From positions 150,789 through 214,788 of the forward strand of contig CAYFQW010000001.1 in assembly GCA_964345475.1 (NCBI GenBank): a stretch of 64,000 bases of DNA. Direction: 5' to 3'. Below the pieces are notes generated by a model. That model saw only the letters and a program-made list of their open reading frames with translations. It did not search any database and was not told the DNA's origin. Within the stretch, counting starts at the first letter, position 1. Each line of letters begins with the position of its first letter. The stretch comes from WRIS01 sp964345475 (GTDB lineage Bacteria; Actinomycetota; Coriobacteriia; Coriobacteriales; Eggerthellaceae). Below are positions 17,978 to 26,436 of this stretch, piece by piece. The position numbers and the translations under genes are program-made.

Positions 17978-18400
17978 CTAGCGAGCCGACTCCGGCAAAC
18001 CGAAGATTTTATCAAAAGAAAAACTGAACACGTAGGTATATAGTAAAAAGAATGCAAGCAATCCGAGCTCAGTGAAGAAAGCCTCTATAAGGGGAATGGC
18101 CAGCCACCAAGCCATTATCGGAATGAGCATCAAGCCAAGACCCCCTTCAAACCCAACTGCATGAAGCATCCTCACCCAAGTAGGCCTGCCCTTCCAATCT
18201 AAGCTTTTCTCTACTTGCTCAAAAAGGGTGTTCCAAATAAAATTCCATAGGAGGGCGAATGCTGAAGAGAACGCCGCGAAAGGAAACGCTAATCTTAAAC
18301 TGTTTCCTGCTAGCAATAGAATAATGCTTGAGCATACGATGGCTATCCCTTCGTATGCGAGCGAATAGCCGATCCTCCTTCTAACCGCTGATGAAAGCAT
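17978..18400 (-). CDS. PACE-family (chlorhexidine/biocide) efflux transporter
   Basis: 140 aa with four predicted membrane helices arranged as two tandem bacterial-transmembrane-pair repeats, the AceI/PACE architecture. Visible: RRIGYSLAYEGIAIV in helix 1, FALLWNFIWNTLFEQVEK at the end of helix 2 (the second repeat has AFFLLYTYVFSFSFDKIF in the same place), and HAVGFEGGLGLMLIPIMAWWL in helix 3. PACE proteins export cationic biocides and short-chain diamines with proton exchange. ATG 18400 has GAGG at 6-nt spacing; a longer start at 18442 lacks one. Divergent from the nitroreductase gene. Confidence 0.88.
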   Translation of the reverse strand: MLSSAVRRRIGYSLAYEGIAIVCSSIILLLAGNSLRLAFPFAAFSSAFALLWNFIWNTLFEQVEKSLDWKGRPTWVRMLHAVGFEGGLGLMLIPIMAWWLAIPLIEAFFTELGLLAFFLLYTYVFSFSFDKIFGLPESAR

Positions 18401-18642
18401 ACCCTTCCTCTCTAGGTCAAAGTCATGGCTTTGACACAGCAATCACGTAGTCAATTGCACTTTATGTGTTCGTAATTCTTAATTGCAGCCCATAATCATA
18501 GCACATGCAATTCCGAGGTCCGTACCTACGATCGGAGTCGCAGAAAGAATACTGTTGCATATACGCCCTTGTGTACGACTCAAGGATCCTCCTGGTGATA
18601 GAATACCTGTGTGAAGAATGATGTATCGAGAAAGGCATGTAT
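18401..18642. other. Divergent promoter region, PACE gene / nitroreductase
   Basis: About 240 nt between two divergently transcribed genes. I find no strong palindrome or recognisable operator in it. Confidence 0.4.
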
Positions 18643-19170
18643 ATGGAATTTAAAGAGCTTATTAAAGAACGCTATTCTTGCCGAAAATTCAAAGATACCC
18701 CCCTCGAGCAAGAAACTATCGACGCCATCCTTCGGGCAAGCAATCACGCTCCGACAGGAAAGAATAATCAATCGCAGCGCATTCTTGTAGTCCGAAGCGA
18801 AGAGGCTCGATCTCTGATGAAAGAGTGCACTCCCTGTTCTTTCGACGCACCTGTCATTCTCCTTATGTGCTATGACACGGACGCACAAGCCCATAACGAT
18901 TGGGAGGAAGGAAATGGAAAGGGCTGTGGGCATGATGATGCAGCAATAGTTATGACACATCTGATGCTTGCCTGTTACGATGAGGGTCTTGGGTGTACGT
19001 GGGTAGCGTATCGCAACGAAGAAAGGCTTCGGGAGGTTTATAACATCCCCGATACTTATCAAATTCTGGGGCTTTTACCACTAGGATACCCAGCCGACGA
19101 TGCCAAGAAAAGCGATCGTCATTTCGTTAGGAAAGAGCTTTCAGAAACAGTCTGCTACGACTCATTCTAA
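18643..19170 (+). CDS. Nitroreductase-family FMN oxidoreductase
   Basis: 175-residue nitroreductase-fold protein: MEFKELIKERYSCRKFKDTPLEQETIDAILRASNHAPTGKNNQSQRILVV holds the FMN-phosphate site (R-S/R-R) and the PTGKNNQ loop; HDDAAIVMTHLMLACYDEGLGCTWV is the dimer helix with the conserved G-L-G-C-TW; ILGLLPLGYPADDAKKSDR closes the domain. Physiological substrate unknown; NAD(P)H-dependent reduction of a nitro- or quinone-like compound is the family role. It has several Cys (CTPCSF, GCGHDD), unusual for the family but common in anaerobes. ATG 18643 is preferred over 18637 because AGAAAGG then lies 7 nt upstream. Ends before a hairpin terminator. Confidence 0.85.
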   Translation: MEFKELIKERYSCRKFKDTPLEQETIDAILRASNHAPTGKNNQSQRILVVRSEEARSLMKECTPCSFDAPVILLMCYDTDAQAHNDWEEGNGKGCGHDDAAIVMTHLMLACYDEGLGCTWVAYRNEERLREVYNIPDTYQILGLLPLGYPADDAKKSDRHFVRKELSETVCYDSF

Positions 19171-19203
19171 GTGTCGAGCTCTCAGGTGTAGAAACGTAAA
19201 GAT

Positions 19204-19239
19204 CAGAGGGACGTCCTGCCCTTGCGTGGCGTCCCTCTG
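19204..19239 (+). terminator. Hairpin between convergent nitroreductase and polyprenyl synthase genes
   Basis: Perfect 10-bp stem, CAGAGGGACG (19204-19213) with CGTCCCTCTG (19230-19239), 16-nt loop. Located between convergent genes, so likely a terminator for one or both, although the following T-content is low. Confidence 0.5.
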
Positions 19240-19302
19240 TGTGCTTCAAAAAGCAGGTTATAGAACAAGAAGATATTCGAAAGGCTGTACTAGATAACCA
19301 AC

Positions 19303-20361
19303 TTATTTCAGCCGGCTCACAAACCAGTCAGCCATTGACACCAAAAGATCCCGAGCATCTGACGGCTCCACCATGTCAACAAGGCGGTTCTTGGCTATAC
19401 TTGTCAGGTTTTCCGCGTACGTACGCACATACTCAAGACTTCCTGCCTCGTCCATAATCTGCACAGCCTCTGCCAACACGGCTTGATCTTTTTCTTTCGA
19501 AGACAATATCTCTATCAATCGTTTGCGTTTATCTTCACCGAGGTTTTGCAATGCATGAACAACCACCAAGGTTCTTTTTCCCTCAGTAATATCGTTGCGG
19601 AAATCCTTTTGAGTGCTCTCTTCAGAGCCTATGAGATTAAGGAGATCGTCCTGAATCTGGAACGCAAGACCCGTATCAAGCCCGTAATTGCGCAAAGCTT
19701 CGATCTCGCTCTCGCTACCGCCACCTACAAGAGCCCCGATAGCAAGGGGGACGGCTCCAGAATAATGAGCAGTTTTATGAGTGGCCATAGCTAGGTAATC
19801 TTCTACCGTAATATCGTAACGGCCATCCCGAGCCCAACCTATATCAAGGCCTTGCCCTTCGATGGTATGCTGCGTCATTTTAACGAGTTCACCCATAACA
19901 CGAAGTTTGAGAGAATCGTCGAGCAGGGGATCCCCCATAACACAGCTGTTCACCAAAGAGAGCGCAAAGTCGCCTGCATTGATGGCAAGACCTACCCCTT
20001 CGGTCAAATGGAGGCAAGGAACACCGCGACGCAGCTCTGCCTCATCTGCAATATCGTCATGGATAAGGGCTGCTGTATGGAAGTGTTCAATAGCGGCAGC
20101 AGAAGAAACCGCACGCTCCATATCTCCCCCTACAGCAAGGCAGGCAGCGAAGCAAATGAGGGGACGATGTCTTTTCCCGCCGTTTTTGCTATATACGCGC
20201 AAAGGCTCATACAAGTAGGCATTCATATCAGAATGCGTGCCTTCAGGTATATACGTATTGAGGAGATCGCCAACCTGGTCAGCATATGAGGCTAAGTATT
20301 CTTCGAAAGTCTTGGTTGGTAGATCAATAGTTGAAATGATATCACTGATAGTTTCACTCAT
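19303..20361 (-). CDS. Polyprenyl (geranylgeranyl-type or longer) diphosphate synthase
   Basis: Trans-isoprenyl diphosphate synthase, 352 aa. Both Asp-rich motifs are present: first HDDIADEAELRRG (about residue 97) and second FQIQDDLLNLIG (about 235), as well as GGKRHRPLICF (IPP binding) and KTAHYSGAVPLAIGAL. The product length cannot be fixed by eye; the residues before the first motif (HFHTAALIHDD) would have to be modelled. It supplies carriers for cell-wall polymers or quinones. Start ATG 20361 has only a weak ribosome site. The upstream neighbour on the same strand is tRNA-Leu. Confidence 0.9.
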   Translation of the reverse strand: MSETISDIISTIDLPTKTFEEYLASYADQVGDLLNTYIPEGTHSDMNAYLYEPLRVYSKNGGKRHRPLICFAACLAVGGDMERAVSSAAAIEHFHTAALIHDDIADEAELRRGVPCLHLTEGVGLAINAGDFALSLVNSCVMGDPLLDDSLKLRVMGELVKMTQHTIEGQGLDIGWARDGRYDITVEDYLAMATHKTAHYSGAVPLAIGALVGGGSESEIEALRNYGLDTGLAFQIQDDLLNLIGSEESTQKDFRNDITEGKRTLVVVHALQNLGEDKRKRLIEILSSKEKDQAVLAEAVQIMDEAGSLEYVRTYAENLTSIAKNRLVDMVEPSDARDLLVSMADWFVSRLK

Positions 20362-20484
20362 GATGTATTCTGTTGCCCTAGTCTTTTTCTATGCTTATTA
20401 CGTCTATTCCGTGCATGCTGAACCCCTGTAAGAGAAATTCTTGCCAGCTTCTTATTTGGGTATTGTTCGATTTTTCATACGAGA

Positions 20485-20569
20485 TGGTAGGAGCGGGGGG
20501 ACTCGAACCCCCAAGCCCGAAGGCGGCGGATTTTAAGTCCGCTGCGTATGCCAATTCCGCCACGCTCCC
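20485..20569 (-). tRNA. tRNA-Leu (anticodon TAA)
   Basis: 85-nt class II tRNA with long variable arm, read on the minus strand: acceptor GGGAGCG pairs with CGCTCCT (last pair G-U), D-arm TGGCGGAATTGGCA, anticodon loop CTTAAAA (anticodon TAA), T-arm GGGGGTTCGAGTCCCCC, discriminator A and an encoded CCA at 20485-20487. Confidence 0.95.
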
Positions 20570-20642
20570 TCTTGTCTGTAACAAACAACGATTCGTAAAG
20601 AACCTGCAATATGATATCAAAGAATGCACTAAAAAGAACTCT

Positions 20643-21584
20643 TTATTTTGTTATTGCATCCAAAATTATCCCTTGTAGGATATCCGATTCGCTTACAGTA
20701 AAGGAGGGTTCCCCACTTAAATCCATGACTACCCCAAGAATGAGAAGGCCCGCAACAATAACCGGCGCGCGTTCCGGCTCAAGGCCTACCACTTGTTTCC
20801 GTTGCTCAAGCGTAAGTTCACTCAGTCTTTTGAAGACGGCGTCCAGTGTTTCCCGCGAGACCAGGCTTCGATGAACTCGGGTGCTGTCATATACCTCCAT
20901 TGCCTCGTCCACACTCACGAGACTTGTTGCCGTTCCCGCTACCGCAACCATCCTATCTACCTGGAATGTGCGGCTTGTAAGCTCTTCGAAGAATGAAGCT
21001 ATCCCTGCGTGAATCCAAGCGCGAGCTGCTTCAAGTTCAGAAGAGTTCGGAGGATCCGATCTAAAAAACCGGTCGCTTACTCTTCTGCATCCAACATTAA
21101 TAGATCTGCTGAGACAGAACTTTCCGCCAACCGAAGCTGCCGTGCACTCCGTTGAACCTCCTCCTACGTCGACAAGGAGCAAATTCTCTCCAGGGAAGTC
21201 TAAAGAGGTGCCCTTGAAAGAAAGGGCCGCCTCTTGTTCTCCGGATAGCACGACCGGCTTAACACCCTTTTGAGCAAGCAAAGCCAATAATTCACTTGAG
21301 TTTTGCGCGTCTCGTGTTGCGGAAGTCGCAACAGCGCGCACCTCAATGGTCTTTTTGCCGCCTTCTTTATAAGAATCGATGCGCTCTAAAAAACAGTCAA
21401 TCTGGGAAGAAACACGCTGCATGGCGTCTGGCTTCAGGAGGCCCCTTGCATCCACTCCTTCTCCGAGGTTTGTTATTGCATGTCTTCTCTCGAGCTCATA
21501 CAAACCATTTTCGTCAGCATCGGCAATAAGCAAACGACAGGTCATAGTACCTATATCGATAGCAGCATAGCGTTTACGAGTCAC
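20643..21584 (-). CDS. Ppx/GppA-family exopolyphosphatase / pppGpp phosphohydrolase
   Basis: ASKHA-fold phosphatase of 313 aa, the short two-domain form common in actinobacteria (Ppx1/Ppx2 type) without the C-terminal HD-like domain. Signatures: YAAIDIGTMTCRLLIAD (phosphate 1 loop), RAVATSATRDAQNSSELL, LLVDVGGGSTEC (phosphate 2), and VAVAGTATSLVSV. Start is GTG 21584 with GAGGGG 8 nt upstream. Whether it acts on polyphosphate or pppGpp cannot be read from sequence. Between tRNA-Leu and the divIC-like gene. Confidence 0.88.
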   Translation of the reverse strand: MTRKRYAAIDIGTMTCRLLIADADENGLYELERRHAITNLGEGVDARGLLKPDAMQRVSSQIDCFLERIDSYKEGGKKTIEVRAVATSATRDAQNSSELLALLAQKGVKPVVLSGEQEAALSFKGTSLDFPGENLLLVDVGGGSTECTAASVGGKFCLSRSINVGCRRVSDRFFRSDPPNSSELEAARAWIHAGIASFFEELTSRTFQVDRMVAVAGTATSLVSVDEAMEVYDSTRVHRSLVSRETLDAVFKRLSELTLEQRKQVVGLEPERAPVIVAGLLILGVVMDLSGEPSFTVSESDILQGIILDAITK

Positions 21585-21664
21585 ACGTTTTTCCCCTCAT
21601 GTCTGGAGACCAGTAATGAGGGGCTAAGGCGCCATTTCTGCAATAAGTCTTATGCAGTATGAGA

Positions 21665-21699
21665 CGAGCTTGATAGGGTAGGCATTCCATCAAGCCTCG
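21665..21699 (-). terminator. Hairpin overlapping the end of the divIC-like gene
   Basis: 10-bp stem with one bulged C: CGAGCTTGAT (21665-21674) with ATCAAGCCTCG (21689-21699), 14-nt loop, covering the stop codon at 21690-21692. No T-run follows on the minus strand; terminator role is inferred from position. Confidence 0.4.
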
Positions 21700-22682
21700 G
21701 AACCTCCCTCTTCATGTGAATATCCGAATAACTTGTCAAGAACGGGCGTATACCAAGAGCCTTCGGCCTTCACACTCCCGCTCGGTATGCTTTTTGCATA
21801 GTTCACTTCGGGCTCCTTGATGTCAAGCCCTTGTACCCGAATCGACTGCTCTCCCTCTTTTACCCAGCCATACTCTTCTCGAAGCTTGTCTTCAATGCCC
21901 TCAGGGTCCGAGAGTTTCTCTATCTCGGCGCGTATTTCATCATTGCGCTGCTCCACCACAAGATATTCGGCTTGCACTTGTTCGTAGTCTCTTAGGGCTA
22001 GGTAGTACTGCTGTGCAACGGGATATAAAAAAACAAGAGAAAGAGCCAGGCCTGCAGCCAAAGCAAAGCCTGTTAAGGTTCTTGGAGACCTCTTTGCGCT
22101 GGGTAGAGCTTGAAATGCCGCCTTAGGGCTTTTTCCCCGAGAGGAAGAGCCCTGCATCTTGCTCGCTTTTTTATGACTCCTGCCCATTTCCCCCTTATAA
22201 ACAGCAGCACGGGAGGAGCTATCCTCAGCAGGTTGCGAAGCATTCCCAAACTGTTTCGAATAGCTTCTTTCGGCTTTCCTCTTCGAGCTTTTAGATCTTA
22301 CCTGGGAACGCCGTGAAAGGCTGCCTGGATTTGCTCGCCCATCGGACTTTGTCGAGTCTGGGGTCCTATTCGTTTTTGGCTTTTTCGACCTTGAATCTGA
22401 TTGAACCGATCTTCTTGTGGAGGCTGACCCGTCTGGCCCTCTTCCTTCAGGTCCGGAAACCGATTTCGCGTCCGCAATGAAGTATGTTCTGCTCCTTACA
22501 GATGGACGCTTCGACTCTTCAGAACGTGAGCGTGCACTGGCCTTCGGTGCCGGGGTTCTCGAAACATGTTTCGATGCAGTGGGGTTTTGTGTGCTTGTTC
22601 TCGAATTGCCTGAAGACAAACGACTGCGATCTGCCTGCTTTTTCGCATCGTCAAATGAAAGAATATTTCCTTTTGATGTCAT
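21690..22682 (-). CDS. DivIC/FtsB-family septum formation initiator with long basic N-terminal tail
   Basis: 330 aa. The C-terminal ~130 residues are DivIC-like: one membrane helix (GFALAAGLALSLVFLYPVA), then a coiled coil (YYLALRDYEQVQAEYLVVEQRNDEIRAEI cut in two pieces by helix breaks) and the family SDPEGIEDKLREEYGWVKEGE end. These proteins bridge FtsL and FtsQ/DivIB at the division site. The first ~200 residues are disordered and very rich in Ser, Arg and Lys, much longer than the usual cytoplasmic tail. Start ATG 22682 with GAGGGG at 8 nt; the longer start at 22703 has none. Confidence 0.82.
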   Translation of the reverse strand: MTSKGNILSFDDAKKQADRSRLSSGNSRTSTQNPTASKHVSRTPAPKASARSRSEESKRPSVRSRTYFIADAKSVSGPEGRGPDGSASTRRSVQSDSRSKKPKTNRTPDSTKSDGRANPGSLSRRSQVRSKSSKRKAERSYSKQFGNASQPAEDSSSRAAVYKGEMGRSHKKASKMQGSSSRGKSPKAAFQALPSAKRSPRTLTGFALAAGLALSLVFLYPVAQQYYLALRDYEQVQAEYLVVEQRNDEIRAEIEKLSDPEGIEDKLREEYGWVKEGEQSIRVQGLDIKEPEVNYAKSIPSGSVKAEGSWYTPVLDKLFGYSHEEGGSEA

Positions 22683-22790
22683 TGCCCGTACCCCTCTTAG
22701 CATCTTTGTTCGATTGTGTTGTAGTTAATGCTAGAAGCTATGGTCAGGATACCACATTTTTAACGGCTAACTCTACATCAATCCAAAGAC

Positions 22791-23213
22791 TTACTCAGAG
22801 TCTTTATTGTAAATGGGGCAACCAGGGTGGCACCGCTCAATCCTTTTGATATAGGCTACCCACTTCTTAAAGGAGGCGTCGCTTATGGCATGCTCCATGA
22901 TGCAGGCTTCTTTATCGGCAACCTCTTCCGGAATGCCTACTTCTTTTGTAAGGAACTGGTATAGGAGTCTATGGCGCTTCAGAACGGCCATACCTGTTTC
23001 GTAGCCCTTTTCTGTCAAAGTAATATCCCCATAATAGGGCTGATCGAGAAAGCTCATTTCTTTTAATGCGGTAACAGCTTTATTGACCGAAGCTTTGGAG
23101 ACACCAAGGTTCGTAGCCACATCTACGGAACGAATAGGGTTTTCCGGAGTACCCCCTAATTCCACGATTGCTTCAAGGTAATCCTCATGCGATTTCGATA
23201 TTTTCACATTCAT
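22791..23213 (-). CDS. DtxR/IdeR-type iron-dependent repressor
   Basis: 140-aa two-domain metalloregulator: N-terminal winged helix (HEDYLEAIVELGGTPENPIRSVDVATNLGVSKASVNKAV) and a dimerisation/metal domain. The metal ligands are readable as ACIMEHAIS, i.e. Cys-x-x-Glu-His as in DtxR (MntR has Glu in place of Cys), which points to Fe(II) sensing. It lacks the SH3-like third domain of corynebacterial DtxR. The C terminus has an extra CHPGC pair. ATG 23213 is set by AGGAGG at 4-nt spacing. Located just downstream of the feo genes on the same strand, so it probably represses them. Confidence 0.88.
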   Translation of the reverse strand: MNVKISKSHEDYLEAIVELGGTPENPIRSVDVATNLGVSKASVNKAVTALKEMSFLDQPYYGDITLTEKGYETGMAVLKRHRLLYQFLTKEVGIPEEVADKEACIMEHAISDASFKKWVAYIKRIERCHPGCPIYNKDSE

Positions 23214-23304
23214 TAGGCCTCCTTTTCTCAAGCACATTGTACTACATACCGAAGTGTCAACCAAAATAGGGACTTAGTGTTTATGCGGAGGTTTTAAGAG
23301 AGGA

Positions 23305-23371
23305 GAGCGACGGGAGGGGGGATCCCGCCGCTCAATTGCAATAGGCAGCCAGACGAGTGAGCTCCTATTGC
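23305..23371. repeat. Two adjacent hairpins between the feo operon and the dtxR-type gene
   Basis: First stem: 23305-23315 with 23323-23333 (GAGCG-A-CGGGA against TCCCG-C-CGCTC, one mismatch, 7-nt loop). Second: GCAATAGG (23338-23345) with CCTATTGC (23364-23371), extended by AGC/GCT inside. The first is GC-rich enough to end the feo transcript, although the T-run is weak. The second lies about 125-160 nt upstream of the regulator's start. Confidence 0.45.
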
Positions 23372-23432
23372 CCAGTTAAGCAAGTTAGTAGACAGCAAGT
23401 AAAGTTCATTTCTTATTTCCTTGCCTTGCCGT

Positions 23433-23454
23433 ATAGTTAGTATAAGCTAACTAT
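23433..23454. promoter_or_regulatory. Candidate iron-regulator operator
   Basis: Perfect inverted repeat, ATAGTTAG (23433-23440) and CTAACTAT (23447-23454), spacer TATAAG. The core GTTA-N8-TAAC recurs upstream of feoA at 27108-27123. DtxR-family boxes are built from TTAG/CTAA half sites, so this fits in kind, but spacing differs from the classical 19-bp box. Assignment is inference. Confidence 0.45.
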
Positions 23455-23507
23455 CTTTGGAGGACAACAGAAGTTTCGTGTGGCTTACAATTTCTCCACA
23501 GTCTGTC

Positions 23508-23723
23508 TCAAGACTTCATATCCTCTTCTATTTTTTCAAGCATTTTGCTTGCAGAGCTGCAGCCCGAGCATCCTCCCTTTTTTGAAGAAAACTCGCAGCT
23601 GTCTTTATGGTCGCAAAGTCCTTTGTTTCGTAGACGGCGTATTGCCAATACCACTAAGGCCACAAGTAAGAGACCAAGAACTACGGTTGCCGGAGTTATC
23701 TGCATTTCAAGCACTGCACTCAC
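23508..23723 (-). CDS. FeoB-associated Cys-rich membrane protein
   Basis: Small protein of about 65-71 aa: one N-terminal membrane helix (TPATVVLGLLLVALVVLAI), a basic stretch (RRLRNKG), then a Cys-rich cytoplasmic tail (CDHKDSCEF...CSGCSS) matching the FeoB-associated Cys-rich family that trails feoB in many Firmicutes and actinobacteria. It may bind iron or support FeoB, as FeoC does in enterobacteria; that is inference from position. Start is uncertain: GTG 23723 abuts the ribosome site AAGGTG, GTG 23714 lies 6 nt after it, ATG 23705 lies 15 nt after. It starts 56 nt downstream of feoB. Confidence 0.8.
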   Translation of the reverse strand: MSAVLEMQITPATVVLGLLLVALVVLAIRRLRNKGLCDHKDSCEFSSKKGGCSGCSSASKMLEKIEEDMKS

Positions 23724-23779
23724 CTTCCTTCCTATACACCCTCTGCGTCACGCATGCCCACAAGTAAGCACGCGGGGTC

Positions 23780-26284
23780 TTACTTGTCATGAGCGTCCTC
23801 TTCATCAAGATCGTACTTTGGCATTGGCCGAAATAGCTGAAACAGCATTGCCGCCAGAAGAACGATGGCGATGACGGTCCATACATTGAACTGAAGCTCG
23901 CCCATAATGAGACCTGCAAATTGATAGATTATCAAACTTATGACCCAGGCGAATATCGTCATATACCCGATGGCAAACCAGGTCCACTTCGCACTCTCCA
24001 TTTGACGCCTGATGGCACCGATGGCTGCAAAGCAGGGAGCACACAAGAGATTGAAGGCACAAAACGCCATGATTGCCGGTGTGGAATTCCCGAACATTGT
24101 GCCAAACGAAGCCCATAGGCTTAGATCTGTTTCAGCCACGTCTTCGCCCAAAGCAAAGAGGATACCTAAGGTTGCAACGACATTTTCCTTAGCCACCAAT
24201 CCTGTGATGGTTGCAACGGCAGCATCCCAAGACCCAAAGCCAAGGGGCACGAACAGCCAGGCCAAAGCTTTCCCAAGTACCGCCATAAGGCTGTAGTCGA
24301 TATATCCTTGCATATCAGGATCGAGAAGCCCGAAGGACCCCTGATAAAATCCGAAATTTAGAAGGAACCAGATGATAATCGCGCTGATGAAGATGATCGT
24401 ACCAGCCTTCACGATAAAGCTCTTGACGCGCTCCCAGGTTCCTAAAAGCACATTTTTTAAGGCAGGGAGACGGTAGTTGGGCAGCTCCATAATGAACGGA
24501 GTGGCTCTTCCTGCGAACATCTTCGTCTTTTTAAGCATGATACCTGACACGATGATTGCGAACACACCCAAGAAGTAGAACATGGGAGCAACCCACCAGG
24601 TGGAAGCCGCATCTCCCCCAGCTATCGCCCCAAATACGAGTGCGATAATGGGCAGCTTCGCACCGCAAGGAATCATCGTTGTTGTCATGATAGTCATGCG
24701 GCGATCTTTTTCGTTCTCGATAGTCTTCGTCGCCATTACACCCGGCACACCACAGCCAGAGGAAATAAGCATCGGGATAAAACTTTTCCCTGAAAGTCCG
24801 AACTTACGGAATATATGGTCCATGATGAAAGCAACACGCGCCATATACCCACAGCCTTCGAGAAAGGTAAGCAGGAGGAAAAGCACGATCATTTGAGGAA
24901 CGAAGCCCAGCACTGCGCCGACACCAGCTATGGCACCATCAATGATGAGGCTCTGAAGCCAAGCTGCAGTACCGATGCTTTCTAGCCATGACCCTAAGTA
25001 TACGGGGATGCCATCGATCCAAAGTCCAAAATCGGAAGGTTCGGGTTCGCTCATTTCAAGGGCCTGCTTAAACTCAGCGCCCGTAATCGTCTCAAGCCCG
25101 TCTTCCCCGTCCAAACTTCCCGTCACACCGAGCGAGTCGGCTTCTTTGATGAAGCTTGCGATAGCTTCCTCGTTGTCCGCACTCAGCTCTTCAGCCCCAA
25201 GCGCTTCTTCAATGGCCGAAGTATCAAGACCCTCTTTTTCAGCTGCCAAAAGATAGACATCAATCTGGTCCTGATAGCCTTCCCAGTCCTCGAGGGCCTG
25301 TTCGTATCCAGCTCCGCCACTATAGAGCCAGCCGTCGCCAAACAGTCCGTCATTCGCCCAGTCTGTAGCAATCGTGCCCACCGTAGAGACCGCTATGAAA
25401 TATACAAATGTCATGATGGCTATAAAAATCGGCAAACCAAGTATTCTATTAGTCACCACCCTATCAATCTTCTGGGTCAGGTTCATACCCTTCGTTGAGC
25501 GTTTAACGGCGTCATCAACTATGTGGGATATCGCGTCGTAGCGTTCACCTGTAATGATACTTTCCGCATCATCATCTTCTACCGTCTCAGCAGTATTGCG
25601 AACCTCCTCGATGCTTGCAATTTCGGCCTCGCTCAGATTGAGATCGTCGAAGGACTTTTCTTCTCCTTCGAAAAGTTTTACTGAATACCATCGCCTAAGG
25701 TGAGAAGGCACCTTATCAGAGATGATTGCGTCTATTTCCGTAAGCCACTCTTCAGTCCGCGCGTCGAACTTGTAGCCGGGCTCAGCGTGCTTCTTTTCTT
25801 TGGCGACCCTTTTCGCTGCATCGACAAGCTCTTCAAGACCAGTTTTTCGAAGGGCCGAGGTTGCTATTACAGGACATCCAAGTTGTTTTGACAGTTTGTC
25901 AAAATCAATCTTATCTCCGTTTTTCTCAATAAGGTCGGTCATATTCAGAGCGACTACAATCGGTATACCCAATTCAGCTATTTGTGTAGCCAGATACAAG
26001 TTACGCTCAAGGTTTGTTGCGTCTACGATATCGATTACTGCATCGGGCTCTCCACTCATAAGGTAGTCGCGTGTCACAATTTCTTCGGGGGAATATGGCG
26101 AGAGCGAATAAACGCCTGGCAGATCGACAAAAAGCACGTCTTTGTCGTTCGTATATCGGCCTTCCTTCTTCTCAACAGTCACTCCGGGCCAGTTGCCTAC
26201 ATATTGAGTAGACCCCGTAAGGCCGTTGAACATTGTTGTCTTGCCGCTATTGGGATTGCCCGCAAGCGCTATACGTATTCCCAT
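23780..26284 (-). CDS. feoB: Ferrous iron transporter FeoB
   Basis: Fe(II) importer with an N-terminal GTPase. G motifs: GNPNSGKTT (G1, residues 8-16), GNWPGVTVE (G2 region), FVDLPGVYSL (G3), ALNMTDL (G4), and a GDI helical domain to about 260. The membrane part has the two gate regions with conserved Cys (SSGCGVPGVMATKTIE and CAPCFAAIGAIRRQ). Unusual is an acidic, mostly helical insertion of ~120 residues outside the membrane after the first helix (about 315-430), where E. coli FeoB has a short loop. Start is ATG 26284 (MGIRIALAGN), with AAAGG 6 nt upstream; the 11 codons before it lack support. 834 aa. Confidence 0.95.
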   Translation of the reverse strand: MGIRIALAGNPNSGKTTMFNGLTGSTQYVGNWPGVTVEKKEGRYTNDKDVLFVDLPGVYSLSPYSPEEIVTRDYLMSGEPDAVIDIVDATNLERNLYLATQIAELGIPIVVALNMTDLIEKNGDKIDFDKLSKQLGCPVIATSALRKTGLEELVDAAKRVAKEKKHAEPGYKFDARTEEWLTEIDAIISDKVPSHLRRWYSVKLFEGEEKSFDDLNLSEAEIASIEEVRNTAETVEDDDAESIITGERYDAISHIVDDAVKRSTKGMNLTQKIDRVVTNRILGLPIFIAIMTFVYFIAVSTVGTIATDWANDGLFGDGWLYSGGAGYEQALEDWEGYQDQIDVYLLAAEKEGLDTSAIEEALGAEELSADNEEAIASFIKEADSLGVTGSLDGEDGLETITGAEFKQALEMSEPEPSDFGLWIDGIPVYLGSWLESIGTAAWLQSLIIDGAIAGVGAVLGFVPQMIVLFLLLTFLEGCGYMARVAFIMDHIFRKFGLSGKSFIPMLISSGCGVPGVMATKTIENEKDRRMTIMTTTMIPCGAKLPIIALVFGAIAGGDAASTWWVAPMFYFLGVFAIIVSGIMLKKTKMFAGRATPFIMELPNYRLPALKNVLLGTWERVKSFIVKAGTIIFISAIIIWFLLNFGFYQGSFGLLDPDMQGYIDYSLMAVLGKALAWLFVPLGFGSWDAAVATITGLVAKENVVATLGILFALGEDVAETDLSLWASFGTMFGNSTPAIMAFCAFNLLCAPCFAAIGAIRRQMESAKWTWFAIGYMTIFAWVISLIIYQFAGLIMGELQFNVWTVIAIVLLAAMLFQLFRPMPKYDLDEEDAHDK

Positions 26285-26388
26285 CGTCTGCCTTTCTTTG
26301 CTTGATCTTTCGCGCAAGAATCTCTTTGATGCCTCATCGTGTTCATTGGTTAAGATGTAGTCGAGTAATCCTTGGCTAACTTAGTAGT

Positions 26389-26409
26389 AAAAAAAACGGT
26401 CTTTCGACC
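26389..26409 (-). terminator. Possible internal terminator/attenuator between feoA2 and feoB
   Basis: On the minus strand GGTC-GAAA-GACC is followed by G and eight T (complement of A-run 26389-26396). The stem is only 4 bp with a GNRA loop, so termination would be partial. It could set the feoA:feoB ratio. Confidence 0.35.
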
Positions 26410-26436
26410 TTAGACTTCAGCTTTTTTTCATGAGCG

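Noticed and set aside
22825..22840. T-box-like AGGGTGGCACCGCT on the plus strand
   Set aside because: It lies inside the DtxR-type gene as the complement of codons for RCHPGC, has no T-box stems around it and no downstream amino-acid gene on that strand.
23480..23767. Plus-strand frame downstream of GGAGG near 23460
   Set aside because: The GGAGG is about 15 nt or more from the first start, and the frame is complementary to the FeoB-associated gene.
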